Source: Eudorina sp. 2006-703-Eu-15 | Lineage: Eukaryota > Chlorophyta > Chlorophyceae > Chlamydomonadales > Volvocaceae | Reading direction: 5' to 3' | DNA: 64,000 nucleotides | Assembly (NCBI GenBank): GCA_003117195.1 | Contig: BDSI01000069.1 | Coordinates: 434,001 to 498,000 of the forward strand | In this document: positions 58,122 through 64,000 of the stretch, piece by piece | How positions within the stretch are numbered: position 1 is the stretch's first letter | Layout: every line of letters begins with the position of its first letter | Position numbers and translations under genes: made by a program | The notes under the pieces: generated by a model | The model's database searches: none | What the model saw: only the letters and a program-made list of their open reading frames with translations | Told to the model about the DNA's origin: nothing

Positions 58122-59811
58122 TCATGTGGCGATGTTGAGGCCCCGGAAAGAAGACGTTTGCTGCGCGAAGGACATCAGCCGCGAGGGGCGTCCGACGTCC
58201 ATGGACGCGGTAAGGTGTCTTTGGGTCCGCTCCCAGCTCCCCACGCCGTTGAGCAGCTTGGTGGTGGCCTCGTACCTGGGGATAATTCAGAAGTTTGTCG
58301 GTAAACATCTCATGCAGAGCGCAGTGCAGCGTCCCCAAGAACAATGTTCAAGAAGCATAACTTTGAGAAGTGGTAATGCCTCCAACCCGTTGTACATTTC
58401 GTGAGGAGAGATGACCTTGCCTGAGTTCGACTGGCAAACCGGGCACTCAGCTTCGCGTCCCTGCTGCTGTAACATGCCAAAATGCTTTTCATCCAGTGTC
58501 CCGCAGGCCATCCTCATACTCACTCTTTGTAGCCCATGACTCGCTGCTTAGCGTATGCGTCCAGACTGCTGCCCAGCGGCCCCGTGGCGGTCAGCGGCCG
58601 GGGCTTCTCGGGCAGCGAGGGTGGGCCCGCAACGCCACTTGAACCCCACGTGCTGCTGCCGACGCTCCCGTACAGATTAGCCTCCTCCGGGCTCACGGCC
58701 CACATGCTGGTGCCGTTGGGCTCCATCGTGGGAAGGTACCTGCGAAAAGTTCAGATGATAAGCAAAACCACAGCTCGCCACAAGTGCTAACGCTTTGTCG
58801 TGTGCGCATGGCGTATGCATTCTCATCAAGGTGGCAGCATATAAATCGGGCGACGCAGTACTCATGTGGCGCATATCTGACGCGCAGCGAATCCTGCTGT
58901 GGCACCGTCCTACCTGTACTTAGACCCGATGAGTTTGACGCGCGACGCGCCAGGTGTCTCGCGGACCGCCAGTTGAGGTCCGGGTTCAACGTCGCCTTGC
59001 TTCAGGTGAGGAGGGTGCCACTCAAATTGAGAATCTGGCACGTCCGGGGCGTCTACGATGTGATGGTCTGCGACAGACAAGGAGACGACAAGAGGCCGAT
59101 AAAATTGGGAACTCATACTGCATTACAAAGTATACACGAATGCAGCAATGCGCAACCACGTCTGATCACCCGTAAACCCATACAGCTTCTGTCGCACGCC
59201 ATGTCCCCCGCGGACCGGGAGTTCCTCAAACGCGTGCTCACCACGGCCTGTCCAGTAGACGACCTTCTTGGTTCGATACAAACTTCCACCGGTGGAGCGA
59301 AGACCGGCTGCCGTTGCAGACGGTGCCTCGCTTGTGCTGGGAGCTTCAGCTCCAGCGCCAGGGATTTTTGCCAAGAATGGGCGCTCATCATACACATGAG
59401 TATGTACGCTTCCAATCAGACGAGCTCCTGGTCCAGCGGGGACACGAGCTGGCAAAGGCCTACACATTATGCACACCCGATTACAAATCATCCAGAGAGC
59501 AGACCGCTCAGTATCACAGTGATGATCATAATTTGCTTCTGAAGTGCGCATCCGAACAGCACTTAGAACGCTAACAAACAGCCTTCCAGACAAAGCTTTG
59601 CAAAACTCACCTTGCCGATTGTGATCGCTGCTGGTAGTATAAGGTAAGGGTGCTATTCTTCAGGTCGTTTCTGTGTCCCGAACAACAAGTAAGCCTGTTA
59701 GGCGGCCGCGCATGTCTTGCACGCGCGGTAACAAGAATACCCTCAACACTCACTTCTCTCCCTCCATTGCAATAGCGTTGCCCTTGTGCAGCTTAAGTTC
59801 GGAGCGACAAC
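58122..59811 (-). CDS. Uncharacterised multi-exon protein, 5' end uncertain
   Basis: I do not recognise the family. Six minus-strand exons fit together with matching phases: 59754-59811, 59611-59657, 59170-59448, 58914-59052, 58524-58739, 58122-58275. If translation starts at the ATG at 59767 the product is 282 residues. However, the frame reads on to an acceptor at 59811, so an upstream coding exon is possible; one candidate ATG exon ends near 60197 but its donor is weak. Conserved-looking stretches include GSVHTHVYDERPFLAKIPG, YWTGRGEHAFEELPVRGG and RVKLIGSKYRYLPTMEPNG. The C-terminus is YEATTKLLNGVGSWERTQ ... SFRGLNIAT. There is no signal peptide, membrane span or known catalytic motif. 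The many Tyr, Gly and Pro residues and lack of a globular pattern recall ciliary microtubule-associated proteins, but that is only an impression. Confidence 0.62.
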
Positions 59812-62803
59812 CTGGGTGCCTAAAGAAGTTTAAAGCGCAGCACAGAGATTAATCAATGATCAGAGGGTAAGCCTCACAGCTGGTGTTCTTAGTGCACGCT
59901 AGCAATTGTCGAAGACAAATATAAGTTGGCCGTTCCTGAGCCTTTGAGACATCGAAGATACGGCAGTACGAATGTGGGAAGGAACGCTCTAAGGTTCCAA
60001 CTCCTACCCACGTTAAGTTGCTTATGTTAAATGTTGTTTGATAATATACATACTGCTTGTATTTCAATTATGTGTTGGCCTCGCAAAGCGGAGCTGTGAG
60101 GGCTTTGCTGCAGCTGCACAGACCGTAGGGGGCTAACAAACGCGTAACAGTGAGCGTAGGGGCACAATGAAGGTCAAAAACCTTCTTTGATCATGCTGAC
60201 GTATTTTGGTGACATTACAACGCGTCACCACACGCCGTCGTCTGCCACGGTCCCAAAGATACGCCTCTTCACTGCCCCAGAGCACTCATCGGCGTTTCAC
60301 GCGGTTCGGAACCCCTTCTGGGCTTGTTCTTGGTTTTCATTCCACCCCTTCACACACATACCATGTACCGGTTGTCGGATAAGTCATGCCCCATTGCCGG
60401 CGCCTTCATGTTACGCGCCTCAGATTGTCCAGAGCACGGGTCACTGCCTTTATCCCGCAACCTGACAGCAGGGTGTCCGATTACCTTACCTCTATAATCC
60501 ATCTCTACGGCCGCCCCTTTTTCTTTATTATTATTAAGGATGTTACAGCGGACCCCCCCGCGGGCACCTTGTTCGCTATACCGTAAACCCGTATTAATGC
60601 TGTACGGGACGCCATTGATCAGCGTGTGCTTGCGTATCACATGTAAATTTTCACACGGCGAAGCTCCTCTCAAATTAGTGCAAGCTGCCCTCAGTGTGCC
60701 GTAATGCTCCCTTATCGGAGATTGGCTGGGCCACGTGCAGCATTTTTGTGGATCTCCCTGTATGGCAGCCCCGGACAGCCCTCCTCCCACACGACGTCCA
60801 CGGCGATGCATGAAGACCTTGCACGGCAGCTGAATGAACCCTGGATTCAGGAGCAGGGCCATGCTCTGTGCACATGGGGCAGTGCTGTCCGGCCCCATCA
60901 GCGCTCCTTGCCGAGGCGGTATGCGCCCCACCCCAATTACTGTCCCCTCGTCCCCTGGAGTGACGTTACGCCGGTGAGGGCTACCGACCCCAACCTACCG
61001 CCGCGGGAGCCCCCAACCTGCGGTCACTGTGGTCTGTAGGAGAGGCGCACACGGATACGATGGGGTTGTTGGGTGCACGTAGCGGCACGAGCGCGTCAGT
61101 GACACGCACGTCTCTTGTGATGGGGGTCATGGCATGCGCGCACTGCAGTAACCCGTCCACAGCGCGGGGCAAACTGCAACCATTACCAGTTTATGGGGCA
61201 AATGTGGGGCTCGGGGTTTTGGGGATACTCAACAGGGTGGTGGTCCTTTCCGCAGTCAGCGCGACAGAGACTGGGCGGCCATGGCGGCGGCCCTTCATGC
61301 CTTCAGGCTGGATCCCCCCCGGGAGCCAGGGGACACCATTACAGCGACAGGAATTGTTTGTGCTGTGGTCGGCTTCTGGCCTCGCCTACTGTGCAGGTTT
61401 GTAGCTTGGAGGTTCTCTCGCCGTGGCTGTGCCCGGGCGCGGCCCTGGCATCCGTTCCTGTAAGTGTGTGTCGCGCCCCTTCGCTGCTCTGTTTTGGGGC
61501 TATGTTACGGGGCCGATTGCCTCCGCGGACGCCTGGTGGCCGCTGGTGTTGGGTCCTCAAGTGGATTACCCGGGGGTGGGGTTGCAGCGGCAGGGCAGGG
61601 CAGTCTGCATCTGCTGTCTCGGCTGACTGTTGGAGTGTGGGTGGCGGGGCGGGCCTTGGCGAGGGCTAGCGGGTCATATAACGTTCGATAACGTCCCTAA
61701 TGTTCCCCTCGGGGTTCCTACTGGCTACTGTCCTTCGCATTAATATCTGTTAGCATTCGTTATCACACCGTATGAATTGTTGTTTATGGAGAGACAACAA
61801 GAAGCGCATCCTGAAGGGATCGTAAGCCCCAAAGCACTGACCCGGCAAAGATTAGGCCCGTACGACAGCGGATCCGACAAAACTACTTGGCACCTGTTAT
61901 CTGACCGACAGTTGAGAAGCGCACAAACGTGGCGACAGTGCGCGTGGGGCTCAGGCGTTGCACTTGTGTACGACAACGACACACGAACTGCTGGTGGCGC
62001 GATTGACAGCAATTTGCTGCAGTAAGGTCTATATATTGTAGTGCATGCGTGCGCACCGGTGTGGTCGCAACGACGGCCCGGTCAGAATTGGACATGGCGG
62101 TTAAGGGAATGGTTACGGTAGTCTTCATCAACAACCTAATGGTTCGTACTTGCGATGAGCGTGCAACGCGCGAAGGTGTGCCACCCTACAGTTCCGTACG
62201 AGAGCGCGGTTCTGAGGTCAAGGGACAACACGTAAACTAGATGCGCAAAATGTAACCCGTCCGATCGCTGTGCCTACAGACACGGGTATGTTGCTCGACA
62301 CAACAGCACCAGGGGGTTCACGACGACAGGACCATCCGACGCACTTTGGAAGCGCCAGTTTCTCGGCGCACAGGTAGACCCAAATCGACAAGCACCATTA
62401 GCGCACGCAATCACCCGCTCCGATTAACCTGATTCAAAGAGGCCGAGCACGTTCGCAGAGAACGAATAAGTCCAGTTGGTTATGAGCTCCAGCCAACAAA
62501 AGCCCTTACTTCAACTATCTCCAACAATTTGATGGCTGACTGGTAAACTCGCCTCCACCGCATACGACAACAGCCGTACTTCGACTGGTTTCCTGTTTCC
62601 CCTAGAGTACCCCTTCATTAAGATTACTGCGTTCTGCAAATAAGTTCCTTTTTTATTATGTAACCTGGTCTTTGCTCTGAAGAGCACATTTGCCGCACGC
62701 GTGGACGTAATAATTAGCGCTTTTTAATTATTCAAGGAGTTCGAGAGCTTCAAACATGATCAAACCTATCTAAATGTTAGCTTCATGAGAGCAATACGGG
62801 CAC
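59812..62803. other. Long stretch with no supported gene
   Basis: Includes the promoter and possibly first exon of the uncharacterised gene, and the promoter of the CaaX gene. Open frames at 60350-60931 (-), 61060-61404 (+) and 61777-62025 (+) show no recognised motif or consistent splicing. The last 700 bases are clearly AT-richer. I see no terminal repeats or transposase signature. Confidence 0.5.
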
Positions 62804-63222
62804 ATGAGCGGGCGGCCTCCTCCCGCTCTGCTCGCTTTGGCCGCATCGCAGCCGCCCGGTGACGCCGCAGCGGAGCAGCCGCCCCAGGTTTTGAGACCCA
62901 GCGACACTCAGGAGACAGGTGGACAGGCAGAGAATCCGGCTAGCGCGGTGCCGGCTTTGCCAAAGAAGCCAAGTATTCTAAAGACCGCTGACTCGATCAA
63001 GAACAATGAATACAAGCGCAACATATCTTGGCAGGACCAGTATGGCCAGTCTCTGACACAAGTTGTGGAGTTTGAGCCCAGGTGAGCGCTGATGAGGTTA
63101 GCGGCATTACGAACTAGGTTACAAGGTTCAAGGCGAACTGATATTCCTTTACTCCATGCAGTGAACACGCTGACAGCGAATATGACGAATATGAGGAGCG
63201 TGGCTGCTGCGTCCTGATGTAA
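62804..63222 (+). CDS. Small acidic protein with C-terminal CaaX prenylation box
   Basis: Two exons, 62804-63081 and 63162-63222, joined in phase 2 (CCCAG|GTGAGC ... TGCAG|T), give 112 residues. The N-terminal half is Ala/Pro-rich with no fold apparent. The middle reads KPSILKTADSIKNNEYKR then NISWQDQYGQSLTQVVEFEP. That resembles a short motif (xxSW-x-D-xx-G-x-x-LxxVxEFEPS) I recall from small plant proteins of unknown function. The C-terminus is acidic (HADSEYDEYEERG) and ends GCCVLM. CVLM is a good CaaX box, probably farnesylated because X is Met, and the preceding Cys could be palmitoylated. The protein is therefore probably anchored to the plasma membrane or ciliary membrane. The stop codon overlaps a TGTAA (63218-63222), which could act in 3' processing. 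Confidence 0.72.
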
Positions 63223-64000
63223 CAGTGCTGAGGTTACCTGTTGGTCCGAAGCCTTTGTGGTCACGGATGCGAGGGTTCGTACTGCATGTGGGGGCGGGGC
63301 TATGTATGGAGGAGTGTAGGGGAGCTAGGTTGAGCTGCATAGGATTCGCGCTGCATCGGGCCAAGCGTGCTGACGGTGTCTGGGAGTACCGTTCAGCACG
63401 AAAGCGCGTGTCTCTTCGCACCGACAATGTACCCTGCAAGTAAAGAGTAAGCGCCGGGTGTCATCGTTGCTATGGGCTCTTCCATCGAGGCTGGCGCAAG
63501 TGCCTTCGTGTGAATCGTACGGCAGCTGTCTGAACATGCATTGTTGACACGGATTTGCGCCCGGATGTGGGTTGTCATTTGATATTGAAAAGAGTGGGTT
63601 TATCCTGTCAGCGTGCAAAGTGTGTTGGTGGTTGTGTCTCGGACCGTGGCTTCTTTTACATGCTTCCTTACGGACTCGAGACGAACCTGCATACGGACAC
63701 TGAATGCATCCGTCGAAAAATAATGACGCGCGCAAGTGCTGCCGCAAGTGGCAAGTGCAGTGGTTGGGTGTGGGAGTGCTTTGATAGGGAGAATCCTGAG
63801 TGTGCGAAATTCCTCGTCGCACGTGTGGCATTGGTTGTTGCTACTCCGGAACTTTTGGGTGATATTCGAGCGAAGTAGAGTTCAATGGATCCCTGATATG
63901 GCGGGCTAGTGCTGTCGGGACGGGTGAGGGGATTTACACGCCGGGCGCTCCTCGTCTCTCTGAAATGGAGCGTCCTCTTTCTGAACTCCTCGAGTATCAT
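63223..64000. other. Right edge, no supported gene
   Basis: Holds the 3' region of the CaaX gene. The frames 63555-63878 (+) and 63668-64000 (-) overlap on opposite strands. Neither has a motif, so neither is called. Confidence 0.5.

Noticed and set aside
58287..58523. Minus-strand 78-residue frame with CPVCQ, possible zinc-binding exon
   Set aside because: It lies inside an intron (58276-58523) whose flanking exons join in frame in phase 2. A single CxxC is not enough to call a domain.
63668..64000. 110-residue minus-strand frame at the right edge
   Set aside because: Overlaps a plus-strand frame of similar length. No motif or splice evidence.

Overview
The window looks like nuclear DNA of a chlorophyte green alga, most likely a volvocine relative of Chlamydomonas, Gonium or Volvox. 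The evidence is GC-rich coding sequence with long Ala/Gly/Ser low-complexity stretches, many introns with GTGAG/GTAAG donors and CAG acceptors, and TGTAA-type poly(A) signals. A short intronic tract of the CCCTAAA (TTTAGGG) telomere type is also present; that type is known from Volvox and Gonium, whereas C. reinhardtii uses TTTTAGGG. The species call is inference. All gene models below were assembled by eye from splice sites, codon phase and family motifs. Apart from the two genes whose 5' ends are open or uncertain, every model closes in frame from start to stop.

Layout, left to right. 1-2086 (+): C-terminal part of an IQM-like calmodulin-binding family protein, cut by the window edge. 4563-6614 (+): BTB/POZ-BACK protein. 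8405-14454 (+): UFL1, the E3 ligase of the UFM1 pathway, 12 exons. 16997-27568 (-): an 18-exon gene for a 1680-residue secreted mosaic protein with a signal peptide, a DNRLRE-like domain, two parallel beta-helix modules, and a bacterial-looking globular domain inserted in the second helix. 29743-33565 (-): short-chain dehydrogenase/reductase, 8 exons. 34289-36662 (-): SRR1-like protein. 37111-37461 (+): mitochondrial ribosomal protein uS19m. 39398-46816 (-): Miro, the mitochondrial Rho GTPase, 14 exons. 47295-55708 (+): ANKRD13-type ankyrin/GPCR-chaperone protein, 12 exons. 58122-59811 (-): a multi-exon gene of unknown family, 5' end uncertain. 62804-63222 (+): small acidic protein ending in a CaaX prenylation box.

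The genes do not form one pathway. Two pairs are head-to-head and probably share promoters: SRR1/uS19m (448 bp apart) and Miro/ANKRD13 (478 bp apart). Two encode mitochondrial proteins (uS19m and Miro). UFL1 acts in ER-linked ubiquitin-like modification, and ANKRD13 and the CaaX protein are probably membrane-associated.

Introns carry several minisatellites and one perfect 27-bp hairpin. Two of the minisatellites have repeat units that themselves resemble 5' splice sites. The long gaps at 2.1-4.5, 6.6-8.4, 14.5-17.0, 27.6-29.7, 55.7-58.1 and 59.8-62.8 kb show no gene I can support.
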